This document shows positions 1 to 8,378 of a DNA stretch of 16,906 nt, piece by piece. Position 1 is the stretch's first letter. Each line of letters starts with the position of its first letter. The position numbers were made by a program, and so were the translations under genes. This DNA comes from Pavlovales sp. CCMP2436 (Eukaryota > Haptophyta > Pavlovophyceae > Pavlovales): contig MU631656.1 in NCBI GenBank assembly GCA_026770615.1, positions 70,666 to 87,571 on the forward strand. The letters are read 5' to 3'. The notes beneath the pieces were generated by a model, which searched no databases, was not told the origin of the DNA, and saw only the letters and a program-made list of their open reading frames with translations.

Positions 1-60
1 ACGTGGGCCATGCTCGGCAGGCAAGTCGACGCCATCATGCTGGGCATCATCCAGTACTGA
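1..60 (+). pseudogene. C-terminal tail of a Ty1/copia-like polyprotein (partial, enters from the left)
   Basis: The first 19 codons read in frame to a TGA at 58-60, and a second TGA follows directly. The peptide ends in DAIMLGIIQY. Only 13 bases separate the stop from an LTR, and that gap ends in a G-run typical of a polypurine tract. The position, rather than the sequence, identifies this as the end of the RNase H part of a copia-type polyprotein. The rest of the element lies outside the window, so its coding capacity cannot be judged. Confidence 0.5.
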
Positions 61-61
61 T

Positions 62-73
62 GACGCGGGGGGG
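62..73 (+). other. Polypurine tract of the plus-strand LTR element
   Basis: A purine-rich stretch ending in eight consecutive G lies directly against the LTR start TGTTGG at 74. This is where LTR retrotransposons prime plus-strand DNA synthesis, and it fixes the element's orientation as plus. Confidence 0.6.
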
Positions 74-394
74 TGTTGGAGATATGGCTCTTGTATAGGC
101 TCTTATAGCTACTGGCCAGTGGCTATGAGAGCATTATACTCAAGCTATACTACCTACATGCCTGCCCGCAGCACACAGCACCGCGCACACTTACTGGCCA
201 CAACTCTGGCTCAGTTTAAATTGTGATTGCCACTCAGTGATCGCTCAGTTTGCCGTCCGCCACTGATCGCTTTGCACTGATCGCTCGTGAAGCTCTAACT
301 CGCTGTATTTGATCCTGCCGCCCGTCGAGACGACGGGCACCCTCTAGCGCCGCAAGGACTACAGGAGAGACGGAGCGACCGGCTAACACCAACA
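74..394 (+). repeat. 3' LTR of a plus-strand copia-like element
   Basis: This 321-bp segment starts TGTTGG and ends CCAACA, a perfect 6-bp terminal inverted repeat of the TG..CA type. It follows a purine tract and a polyprotein stop. It shares no obvious sequence with the other LTRs in the window, so it belongs to a different family. On its right it interrupts the gag frame of a minus-strand element at 394/395. The expected target duplication would be CTTGG (395-399), with its partner to the left of the window. Confidence 0.65.
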
Positions 395-556
395 CTTGGC
401 GGCTGGCGCGTCGATAGCGAAGACGTTGGCGACAACCTTGTGCGGCTTGGCCGAGAGCAGATAGGTCGAGGCGAGCAAGTAGATCGCAACGAGCAGCGCG
501 ACGAGCAGCAAGAGCTTGGCCAGGCTGAGAAGCTTGAAGGTCTTGGAGACTGGCCT

Positions 557-676
557 GGCGTCGGCGATGGACACGAACGGGTTGGCGTCGGCGATGGACA
601 CGAACGAGTTGGCGTCGGCGATGGACACGAACGGGTTGGCGTCGGCGATGGACACGAACGGGTTAGCGTCGGCGTA
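557..676 (-). repeat. 27-bp tandem repeat encoding ADANPFVSI x4
   Basis: Four 27-bp units start at 557, 584, 611 and 638, with a partial fifth from 665. They differ by single bases (one unit reads S for P), and the period is a multiple of three, so the gag frame is kept. A separate imperfect duplication lies next to it, at about 731-788 and 818-875. Confidence 0.85.
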
Positions 677-2072
677 GAACGAAGGCACGGGCTCGACGAG
701 GTTGTCGTTCAAGGGCTCGCGCTCGCTGTCGTAATAGTACGAATCGAACTTGAGCTTGGCCGCCGCTGAGAGGTCGAGCGGCTCGAAGTCTTAGGAGTCC
801 GCCGCGATGACGCGGTCGTGGTAATACGAATCGAACTTGAGCTGCTCCGCCGCCGAGAGATCGAGCGGCTCAAGCTGCGGCTCGGGCTTGACCGAGTCTG
901 CCGTGATGATGGTCACCACGCGCGCGTTGTAGATGTACGGGCCCGTGTTGCTCGCGAAGGCGCCCTTGAAGGGAGTAGAGTAGGGGTCGCGCGCGACCTG
1001 CACGATGTTGACCGACTTCTTGTGCGCGGGCTGCGTGACGTTGGAGCCGTTGTGAGTCGACTACGAGCGCGGCATGACAAAGTTGGGGCACTCGCGCGGG
1101 TCGTGTTCAGAAGGGAGGTCACGCACGCGGCACTGGAAGCAGCTCGGCTTGCGGAAAGCGGTGAGCGTGTTCTCGCCCCCGCCGTGGCCGCGCGAGCTTC
1201 CAGTGCTGCTGCGCGCGCTGCCGCGCGCGCTGTGGCCGACGTGCGCGCCTCCGCGATCCATGCGCGCGTCGGTGCCGGCGCCGATGTAGTTCACGCGCTG
1301 GTTGAGGCGCGTGTTAGAGATGCCAGGGCCGTTGACGAGAGTGATCGAGTTGAGGCTCTCGCGGAGGGCGAGCAGCGCGTCGATGGCAGGCTTCGACGTG
1401 TTATTGGGGTCGTTGATGGTTGACTGAACAAGCGCAGCGAACTCCTGGCCGAGTCCCTTGAGCGAGATAAGCAGGAAGATGTCCTCCGGCTTGAGCTTAA
1501 GGTGGGCGATGGAGTTGAAGGAGCGCTGCACGCGGTCGAGCCACTGTGGCGGTGTCTCGCGCGCCTGGCGCGCGAGCGAGATGAAGTTCAGCATGCACGC
1601 CGCGCGAGACGTGCCAGACATGCCGAGGCAGTGCGACTGCAGGCAGCTGAAGAACCCAGAGAAGCTGATGATGCCGCCCACTTTGGTCGCTTAGGCCTTG
1701 TGCATCACCGCGCTGAGGATTGTCGGGTTGATAGGCTGCGTGAAGCAGTCCATCGTCTTGGCCTGGGACAGCAAGCGCTTCTGGTAGTCCTTGAGCGTTT
1801 TCAGGAACAGCGGGCCAAGCTCGCCCTTAGGATAGAGCGGCTTGTCAGCGTCGTCGACATCGTCGGGCTCGGGGTACTCTAGCGGGTCGACGACGGGATT
1901 ACCCTCCAAGATCTCCCCTGGCGGGGGCACAGTGAAGACGAAGCTCAGATCGATCTTGTCGTCCGACTGCAGGATCATGATGAGCATCGTGAGCCAGATC
2001 GGAAACATCTGCGCAGCCTTGAGGGTGCAGTGCTGCATGCGGCGGGAAGTGCCGCTGGACTCCGAAGCCTGG

Positions 2073-2082
2073 AGGTCCACCA
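2073..2082 (-). other. Putative primer-binding site of the minus-strand element
   Basis: Directly inside the LTR, the minus strand reads TGGTGGACCT. The same ten bases occur in the same place in the element at 9969-11959 (11659-11668). TGG at this position matches the CCA end of a tRNA. The implied acceptor end AGGTCCACCA was not assigned to a particular tRNA. Confidence 0.5.
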
Positions 2083-2393
2083 TATCGAGAGGCTAGCGGT
2101 GTTGAACGCAAGCACGAGCTAAGAGAGGATTGGAGTCCGAGACGCGTGAGCGTCGAAGGCAGCTAGAGAGAGAGAGGGAGAGAGAGAGAGAGAGCTACGA
2201 AGAGTCAAGATGCAGACAAGGTGCCACAAGATCTCTCTGTAAGTAGAGACCCTGAGAACAGACTTGAGGGGGCACGAAGAGCAACCGCAGAAGCCTCGAG
2301 CAAGCAGCTGAGCTTCGGGATATTTAAATCCCGGGCGTACAAAATCAGGATGTCAGACAGAGCCCAAGTGAGAGGACAGTTGGGCTCCCGATA
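2083..2393 (-). repeat. 5' LTR of the minus-strand copia-like element
   Basis: About 311 bp, ending CCGATA on the right and TATCGA on the left. It is a diverged relative of the LTRs at 9969-10259 and 11669-11959. They share the hairpin around 2230-2255 (TCTCT...AGAGACC), the near-palindrome around TTTAAAT at about 2318-2335 (a possible TATA region when read on the minus strand), and the outer GGGCTCCCGA block. It has an AG-repeat at about 2165-2194. Its ends are TA..TA where the relatives have TG..CA; these are all transition changes, suggesting decay. Confidence 0.7.
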
Positions 2394-3265
2394 GTCTGGC
2401 CGACGCGCTGGTCGAGCTGCCCGTGGTCGGGTGGCGGGGCCCGGGTGGAAGGGAGCGGACGGGGCCGGCGCGGGAGCGTGCGCAAGCTGCGCCCCCCGCC
2501 CGTCCCTCGCCAAGCTGCGCCCCCCGCCCGTCCATCGCCAGGGCTGTGAGCGAGGCCCGCGTCCTTCACGGGTCGTGTTGCCGCGTTTGGGGAAGGTCAA
2601 GAGTGGCTCCGCCGTCCTTCCAACCGCGCGCGTCCGGGGCCGCAACCTTCACGCGCGACGGAACGAGCATGCGCGCGCGCATCGTCTTCTCCAGAGGTCC
2701 CAGTGCGAGCACACAACGACGCCTTCTCGCCTCACCTGGGCCCGGCTTGCGGCTACCGGATGTGGCGTTGAGCGAGACGGGTTGGAAAATGGACGGGGGG
2801 GATTTGGGGGTTTCGTTAAATTTGCAAACCAAAAATCTGCAAACTGTAGCAAACTGGATTGGCTTTTACATATGGCTTTTGATCATTTTTGAAGTGAGTG
2901 TTTCTAAATTGGTTCGGTTTTAACATATGGTTATTTATGAACTGAGTGTTTCCAAACTGGTTTGGTTTTTTACCTATCGAGCCATGCATTTACATACAGG
3001 TTACATTGTTGGTACCGGCGCCGCCGCCGCCACGCGCTGACGAATAATCGGGTGCGCGCTGGGTCCCAGAAAAAACGAAGTTTTCATAGGTTCACCAGGA
3101 GCCGCGCGCCGACAAATAACCGGGTGCGAGCTGAGTACCAGAGAAAACGAAGTTTTCATAAGTTCACCAGAACTTTGTTTTCATAGGTTCACCAGGATAT
3201 ATACATATCAGTAAATAGTTGGTTATAACAGAAAATCAAGAGTCAATCCGTCAGTGCAAAACGAA
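2394..3265. other. Non-coding stretch with three blocks of tandem repeats
   Basis: No convincing gene. A GC-rich part holds a 28-bp direct duplication (2483-2510 and 2511-2538, one mismatch). An AT-rich part (about 2850-2990) has three diverged copies of a unit of roughly 50 bp, with the motifs ACTGGWTTGG and ACATATGG. A third block (about 3031-3197) has two 72-bp units (GACGAATAA at 3039, GACAAATAA at 3111) and a 25-bp partial copy. The open frames across these blocks are low-complexity and look like chance. Confidence 0.6.
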
Positions 3266-3269
3266 CGGT

Positions 3270-4140
3270 GGCTCCAGCTCCGGCCATGGCCAGCCAGAAG
3301 GATGGGGGGTGTGCCGTATTCAGAGCACTCCTGCCCCTGGGAGCCAGCCTGAGATGGGGGTACTGTACGAAAGCTCACGGTGATGCCCTCACTAGTTACA
3401 TAGTCCCTATCGAAGTTACATCCATTATCTTAGCTTTCTCGACCTATCCATTGGTATGTCAAGTAATGGGGGTGTCCGCCATCATGCTTTTTTTCATGAA
3501 ACCCTTTTTAAAAATGCGGAAGCTCCGCTTCAACGAGCAACCTGTGCCGTGCTCACGCTCGTGGCGAGACCTAGATGCGGTGAGGCGCGCGGCTACTATC
3601 AGCCGTCCGCTGGAGAACATGCGTGCGCCCTGCGTCCGTTCTACGCGTCCGCACATCTTGCCCATGCGCTCGTGCGCGGCCGACGAGGCACGAAGACCCT
3701 AGCTCCAGCGTGCAGACCGCAGCTTGCTGCTTGGCCGCCCGGCCCGCCTTACGCGCAGCGATCGCTTGTGCTCGCGCAGGTCGCCGCGTGATTGAGCGCA
3801 AGTGTCCGCGAGCGGTCCAGCCGGGACGTTTCTAACGGACGCGGGACCCTTGGTGTACGCGTCGCTCGGCGGATGGGGAATGCGCGCGTTGGTGAGCAAA
3901 CGCCTTGCCGTCTACCCTCCACCAAGGCTATCTGCGGCTCCGCGCGGGCTGCCGCGCCGATTGGATAAAGAAGGCGGACTGAACTGCACTATTACACGAG
4001 CTAAACACGGTCTAAAAATGGCTAAAATAGACCCTACGAAATATCTGCGAGGGGCCTGCCGGCCGGGCGCCTCCGGCTCGCCAGACACATAAAAAGTCGG
4101 AATATGCATGTACTGGCTGGCCATGACCGGAGCTGGAGCC
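3270..4140. mobile_element. Non-autonomous DNA transposon with 28-bp terminal inverted repeats
   Basis: Bases 3270-3297 and 4113-4140 are inverted copies differing at one of 28 positions; both begin GGCTCCAGCTCCGG at the outer end. Similarity stops exactly at these ends. The flanking bases CGGT (3266-3269) and CGGT (4141-4144) form a possible 4-bp target duplication. The interior (about 815 bp) is AT-richer on the left and very GC-rich from about 3540. It encodes nothing recognisable, and a 144-residue open frame starting near the left repeat is probably chance. The superfamily cannot be assigned from these data. Confidence 0.7.
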
Positions 4141-4189
4141 CGGTCCGGTCATGCTTTAGCTCACTCTCTAAGTGTGAAGTCTAAAGTCT

Positions 4190-4245
4190 TTATAATTCAT
4201 TCCGCTCGAGTCCTCTCATCGTCGTCGGTTCATAACGACATCACT
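4190..4245 (+). repeat. Dispersed repeat copy (TTCCGCTCGAG / CGGTTCATAACGAC family)
   Basis: This stretch matches the arms of the fold-back at 7239-7561 and the copy at 8295-8365. Shared blocks are TATAATT-ATTCCGCTCGAG, TCATCGTCGTCGG and TTCATAACGACATCACT. It lies alone between two inverted-repeat elements, in a stretch (4145-4341) with no gene. Confidence 0.7.
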
Positions 4246-4341
4246 TTTGCTAAATACTGCATTAAATTATATTCGTATAAACGTCAGTCAGACGCCAGCT
4301 TGAATCCCTATCAGAAATATAAACGTTGTACACTGTATCGA

Positions 4342-5221
4342 ACGCGCGTTAGTTTGTAACCCCCCCTCTTGTCCTTCTGTGGGGGAGTACGTTCAACGTT
4401 ATTTTGGGGGGTAAATAACGTAGGGGGGGTATGTTCAACGTTCTGCGCCGCAGGCGAAGAATATAAATATCGTAGGGGGGTACGTTCAACGTTGTTCGAA
4501 GAAAATATAGAGAGGGGGGGGGTCGTTCCGGCCTCTGATCGCAACATGGAGCTAGGGCCGGGGGTCTTTTCGCCACCTCGGCGCAGATCTGCGCTCAGCG
4601 CTCGGCGCTCGGCGCTCGACGCTCGGCGCTCGGCCCTCGGCGCTCGACGCTCGACGCTCGGCGCAGATCTATGCTCACCGTAGCCATCGCCACGCTCCTC
4701 GCCGTTCCCCGCCGCATCGCTGTCGCCTGCCGTCCGCCCGCCAATCTTGCCCAGGATCGCGAGCCCGCCTTTGACTGGTGCGGCAGCCATGCCACTGGCC
4801 GCGCTGGCTTCTGGTGGTATGTGATGGGCTGACAGATGGCTTGCGGGCAGACTTGAAAATCAACGCGGGATCGACTCAATGCACGGCTCTCTCCCAGACA
4901 GAGGCAGGCAGGGGCGGACAGTTTGAGGTCTATATTCGTTTTAGTTTTTGTATGAATATAATGATGACTGCTATTTATGACTTCCATTTATTATTTATAA
5001 ATGTAACGCAGGGGGTTACGTTCAAGGTAATTTGAAGAAAAAAATAACGAAGGGGGGGGTCGTTCCGGCCTCTGATCGCAAAACAGAGCGAGGGGGGGGG
5101 TCGTTCCGCCCGATCGCGGCCGCAGGCCGCGAGCTCGAACGTAGGTAGGGTACGTTCAACGTTCCCTACCAAAAGTGCCCACAGAAGGACAACCGGGGGG
5201 GGGTCACAAAATGACTCGCGT
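4342..5221. mobile_element. Inverted-repeat element with G-runs and repeated ACGTTCAACGTT motifs
   Basis: The outer 42-44 bases (4342-4383 and 5178-5221) are imperfect inverted copies, with the cores TTTGTRACCCCCCC and TTGTCCTTCTGTGGG. Inside, the near-palindrome ACGTTCAACGTT or a variant occurs near 4389, 4431, 4480, 5018 and 5150. Runs of 7-9 G followed by TCGTTCCG occur three times (about 4511, 5052 and 5091), two of them continuing GCCTCTGATCGCAA. The interior also holds a 7-bp tandem array. No coding region is supported and no target duplication was found, so the exact ends are approximate. Confidence 0.65.
4593..4662. repeat. 7-bp tandem array (GCTCGRC)x10
   Basis: Ten consecutive 7-bp units, mostly GCTCGGC or GCTCGAC with one GCTCAGC and one CCTCGGC. 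The array is bracketed by the same decamer, GCGCAGATCT, at 4581-4590 and 4661-4670. It lies inside the inverted-repeat element at 4342-5221. Confidence 0.85.
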
Positions 5222-5614
5222 ATAATATTTATTCAGTTTAGTTCGTTACAGTTCAGACTTGAGGAGTTAACTTTTAGACTATTTACAGACAGCACGCACA
5301 AACCCCTAAGGCCTAACGTGCATCTGTCCTGCTGACTGTTCCGCATGTGACTAAATCAATAAATCAACATCTCTGGTCACACATCAAGCTGTGCGCGAGC
5401 ACATATTGTAAACCTCCCGACGCTGAGCTGAGTTCATCGATGTCCGGCCGCCGTGGCGGAGGGAGAGCAGAACCGGGGATGGTTGCTTGAAATCTGACCG
5501 ACCGACCCGAGCGCAAGCGGAGATCGGCTGAGGGTGGTCGACGCTTGGCGGTCGACGCATGGTGCGCGCGTGACACGCCCAGCGAAGCGTCAACCTGCAG
5601 CCCCACCAAAGGCT
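5222..5614. other. Region 3' of the HPt gene, no gene seen
   Basis: It begins AT-rich (TATAATATTTATTC, a 14-mer also found at 8295) and becomes GC-rich towards the HPt stop. It probably contains the 3' untranslated region of the minus-strand HPt gene. No reliable polyadenylation signal could be chosen. Confidence 0.4.
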
Positions 5615-5995
5615 TCACTGCAGGCTTTTCATGATGTTGTGCACGCTCGTCTCGACGGCGTACTTGAGCTGTTCAAAGACCCGCGGGTACCACTCAGGCA
5701 GCGTCGAGGTATCGCATGATCGCAAGCTCTCGATGAACTCCGCGACACCGCTCAAACCGATGCTCAGCGACGAGCCCTTTAGCTTGTGCAGGAACGCCCA
5801 GATGGAGGTCCAGGCGGTCTGCATTTGCGCGCCCTCTGCGAGCGTTGTGTACGTCTCGAGTTGCTTGAGCACGGCCTTGGTCTCGTCGTCATACATCTGC
5901 ACGAGCTCGAGGGCCGAGTCGTTGTCCTCGAGCTCAGCCAGCACACCGACGTCGATGGCGAGGAACCGCTCCGGGATCGGGAGTTCGTCGCTCAT
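5615..5995 (-). CDS. Histidine-containing phosphotransfer (HPt) protein
   Basis: 126 residues from ATG (5993-5995) to TGA (5615-5617), uninterrupted. HPt proteins carry phosphate on a histidine between hybrid sensor kinases and response regulators. The central helix shows the family signature FLHKLKGSSLSIGL, with His70 as the expected phosphoacceptor followed by the KGSS motif. The rest is predicted helical, with an acidic N-terminal helix and a C-terminal helix, and the length matches stand-alone HPt proteins of the YPD1/AHP type. There is no signal peptide or membrane segment, so a cytosolic/nuclear location is expected. No kinase or receiver gene is in the window. Family assignment is confident; the pathway is unknown. 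Confidence 0.9.
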   Translation of the reverse strand: MSDELPIPERFLAIDVGVLAELEDNDSALELVQMYDDETKAVLKQLETYTTLAEGAQMQTAWTSIWAFLHKLKGSSLSIGLSGVAEFIESLRSCDTSTLPEWYPRVFEQLKYAVETSVHNIMKSLQ

Positions 5996-6083
5996 CTTGT
6001 ACTACCTTGCTTGAAGAACGGGCACGACTTGCGTGCGACTGGAGCTTTAAAATAGGGCGCTTGGAAAGTTAGTTAGTAAGTCG

Positions 6084-6114
6084 CACGTTCGACTTCAGAA
6101 CAAAGTCGAACGTG
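6084..6114. repeat. Perfect 12-bp stem-loop upstream of the HPt gene
   Basis: CACGTTCGACTT (6084-6095) and AAGTCGAACGTG (6103-6114) are exact reverse complements separated by 7 bases. The hairpin lies about 90 bp upstream of the HPt start codon, between it and the divergent open frame. It could be a palindromic protein-binding site in a shared promoter; no function is shown. Confidence 0.6.
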
Positions 6115-6346
6115 GGTGGCTGGGACGAGGACGACCGCGGCACATGCCGCGCAGGGCTCCTCGGCGCGACCGGCCGGTCGCAACCGCGACGCTCCACGAG
6201 ATCGCCCGCTGCTTGCAAAGGCGGCGCCCCCCGACTGCAAGGGCGCGGGCGCGCGCTCATCGCCGTCGGCGGGGATCTCGGGGAGGAGGCTCAACAACTG
6301 GAAGAAGAAGCACTGCGCTGATGGCACATTGCGGCCGGGGGCGGGG

Positions 6347-6679
6347 ATGCGCGTGGCGGCTCGGACCGCCAAGCGCCGCGCCGGCTTGCCGGCACGGCAG
6401 GAGGCGATCGTCGCCCCGCGCTCCTCCCCCACGGCCGCTGGGAAGCCGAGAGCCAATGCTTCCTCCAGGGCACCAGCGAAGCCCGCGCAGACACGCACCT
6501 TGTCCGAATCCGATTCGGACGATGACTCGGAGCTGCCGTCCGGCTCGGACGAGGACTCGGCGATGGAGGAGGAGATCGACGCGTCGCTCTCGGACGCAAC
6601 CGAGGCGATGGCTGCACGATGCTTCGTCGGCGGATCGAAAGGCGGATCGAAACGCTATCTGGAGCAGGCCGCGCCGTGA
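6347..6679 (+). CDS. Hypothetical protein with basic N-terminus and Ser/Asp/Glu-rich middle
   Basis: Not recognised. 110 residues from the first in-frame ATG to TGA at 6677-6679; the frame is open further upstream to about 6116 but without an ATG. The N-terminal third is Arg/Ala/Pro-rich. Residues around 50-82 form a casein-kinase-like acidic stretch (SESDSDDDSE, SGSDEDSAMEEE), followed by a short tail with a duplicated GGSK. Such layouts occur in nuclear proteins and at transposase N-termini. It lies divergently from the HPt gene. It could be one exon of a larger gene or a chance frame in GC-rich DNA. Confidence 0.35.
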   Translation: MRVAARTAKRRAGLPARQEAIVAPRSSPTAAGKPRANASSRAPAKPAQTRTLSESDSDDDSELPSGSDEDSAMEEEIDASLSDATEAMAARCFVGGSKGGSKRYLEQAAP

Positions 6680-7146
6680 GGCGCGGTAGCGCCGCTGCAG
6701 GCGCAACGCTGCGTTGTGAGAACGCGGAAGGGGGGCACTTGGCACTGCCCCCGCTGTCCCTCGTCTCAGGCGGGCTGCGGGCCCAGCTGTAGAGCGGGGA
6801 ATTCAGCCTACCGAGGGATCTTCGGGGCGCCGCGGGGGCGGTATGCAGCACCGCGCCGGGCGTACGACGGACCCGATTCTCCCCGCTGTCCAAGTGGGGC
6901 CCCGCTGCCAGTCGGGGACTACGTGCTCAACGATTTGTTCACCACGGTCGGGTGCTGCATTTTCAGACGACGCGAGGGAGAGCAGTGGAGGTCGGTCAGC
7001 GCGCCAGTCGAGAGTCGTCAGTCGTCGATCGTCGTGTGTCTGAACTGATCAGCGGTGGGGACGGTATACCTGTGCTCGGGGTATATCCCTGGATCTGAGT
7101 GTTTTTCAACACTTAAATCCAGTGAGATCCTCTCGGGGACGGACGA
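6680..7146. other. No gene seen; one imperfect hairpin
   Basis: GC-rich sequence with overlapping open frames on both strands but no recognisable domain. An imperfect 14-bp stem with a 4-base loop (7090-7121, TGGATCTGAGTGTT paired with AACACTTAAATCCA) lies near the right edge, just before the repeat field. Confidence 0.4.
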
Positions 7147-7165
7147 TTAACTAGGAACTTACACA
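7147..7165. repeat. TTAACTAGRAACTTACACA motif, copy 1
   Basis: This 19-base motif recurs with one change at 8240-8258, and a 15-base core is found again at 12812-12826. It marks an edge of the dispersed repeat module in each place. Confidence 0.6.
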
Positions 7166-7238
7166 CATGGAAGGCGGCGGCGACAATGTGGCAAGGACAT
7201 CGGCGTGTCCGGCAACTCAACGATGTAATTTTTTCAGT

Positions 7239-7561
7239 GGTGGTCATGCAGCTCATGCACAGCTGAAGACCTGCTGGAACGGCGGATTCACTTGCGAAAG
7301 TGACGTCGTTATGAACCGACGACGATGAGGGGACTCGAGCGGAATAAATTATACCAGAAGTATATTAAGGGGTTTCGGGCTGGCGGTGTTTCAAGTCCAA
7401 GTCAAGCTGATCTTAGACGCAGGCTCCTACACGCTAGCATATAATTTATTCCGCTCGAGACTCCGTCATCGTCGGTTCATAACAACGTCACTCTGGGGAG
7501 TGAATCTGCCGTGCCAGCAGTTACCTCTAGCGCGCCTCATCCGCTGAAGGGCCATCACTGA
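7239..7561. mobile_element. Fold-back (long inverted-repeat) element
   Basis: Two arms of about 80-115 bp are inverted copies around a spacer of about 86 bp. The best matched parts are 7300-7353 and 7440-7491 (GTGACGTCGTTATGAACCG, GACTCGAGCGGAATAAATTATA). They extend outward through GATTCAC and CTGCTGG-ACGGC to a weaker CAGTGATGG block. The left arm continues to 7147 as a module that is found again, inverted, at about 12646-12830. No coding capacity. Likely a non-autonomous element or two abutting copies in opposite orientation. Confidence 0.7.
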
Positions 7562-8294
7562 CAAACGACCCTTCAACACACCCGCAAACACCCTGCGTTG
7601 AGGGAGGTGGCTTTCATGATATCTCACCCTGTTTAACCATGCTGAGCCGCTAATATATGTACCTGCAGTGGGAGGGGGCGCTCAGCCCCCCTGAGCAGCA
7701 ATCAGCCTTGATGAAGATGGCCTCACTGTGTGTGTGCTCGACTGGTAGCCACACGACGACGCAGCCCACGATGCGCCGCCTGTCAGTGAGTGATATGGGA
7801 GAGACGCAACCCCCGTTTGATGCACCTGAATGCGATCCCCAAGTCCCGCGAGCAGGCTGGGGGCGCTTGGTAAACGCTGCAAAAAGCTTCCGATACAGTG
7901 CCGATTTGTCCGGAAGCAGTCCGGATTCGCACCTCAAATCCAGATAATCATAATAATACAAGCGTATATCCGACCGGATGGCTACGGCCGGGTTCTCAGA
8001 ATTTGAAACAATAACCATTTTTTGTATGTATTTAACTATTTATGCATTAATTTACGCAAGCACTCAATTTTTATTCTTAGTGGGCGCTTGTCAGCTAGCC
8101 AAATGTGCCCAGGTACCAGGCGACGGACCCCTAACTTTTCAGGCGGCAGGGACGTCGGAAAGGTCCCCATACGTAGCGGGAAAGCCTTGCGACCAACATT
8201 AATGCTCATTTACAGTGCGAGCCTCCCGAGTCCGGGCATTTAACTAGAAACTTACACATTATGAGCCGGGGGAGTACAGTAAACCACACATTAA
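7562..8294. other. No gene seen
   Basis: Moderately GC-rich, then AT-rich around 7940-8080. Short open frames only, without recognisable features. Near its end (8240-8258) it carries copy 2 of the TTAACTAGRAACTTACACA motif. Confidence 0.4.
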
Positions 8295-8365
8295 CTATAA
8301 TATTTATTCCGTCCGCGTCTCTCAACGCCGTCGGTTCATAACGACGTCTCTCTCGCGAGTGAATC
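8295..8365 (+). repeat. Dispersed repeat copy (CGGTTCATAACGAC family)
   Basis: It begins TATAATATTTATTCCG and contains CGTCGGTTCATAACGACGT and GAGTGAATC, matching the fold-back arms and 4190-4245. It leads directly into the G-run and the TGTATCG array. Confidence 0.7.
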
Positions 8366-8378
8366 AGAGGGGGGGTGA

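Larger units (their letters stand above)
395..2083 (-). pseudogene. Gag region of a Ty1/copia-like retrotransposon, three in-frame stops, cut by a nested LTR
   Basis: On the minus strand one reading frame runs from an ATG at 2083 down to 395. It is broken only by TAA (1691-1693), TAG (1061-1063) and TAA (791-793), with no frameshift between the pieces. The middle part resembles a copia Gag capsid region (motifs ARETPPQWLDRVQRSF and LISLKGLGQEF). It is followed by a zinc-knuckle-like CFQC-x8-H-x4-C at about 1088-1144, which is longer than the usual CCHC spacing. Downstream come two copies of a PLDLSAA-KFDSYY block, four copies of the nonapeptide ADANPFVSI, and a strongly hydrophobic segment (LLLLVALLVAIYLLASTYLL). 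Known copia Gag is the capsid and nucleic-acid-binding precursor. Protease, integrase and RT are not present before the frame is cut at 394/395 by another element's LTR. The gene is inferred to be dead in this copy. Confidence 0.75.

Noticed and set aside
818..1423. Long plus-strand open frame, about 200 residues
   Set aside because: It is antisense to the gag frame, highly Arg/Ala/Val-rich and has no domain; a GC-rich shadow.
2081..2083. Gag start codon straddling the LTR/primer-site junction in two elements
   Set aside because: Any LTR ending in A followed by a TGG primer site creates ATG there, so the coincidence needs no special explanation.
2962..3186. Open frame with a repeated TNNRVRA peptide
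   Set aside because: The peptide repeat follows from the 72-bp DNA tandem repeat (period divisible by three); no start context or family.
3268..3702. 144-residue frame beginning near the left inverted repeat
   Set aside because: The start is the element's terminal repeat and no transposase motif is present.
4593..4662. 7-bp array as telomeric repeat
   Set aside because: The unit GCTCGRC does not resemble known telomere repeats and lies inside a transposon.
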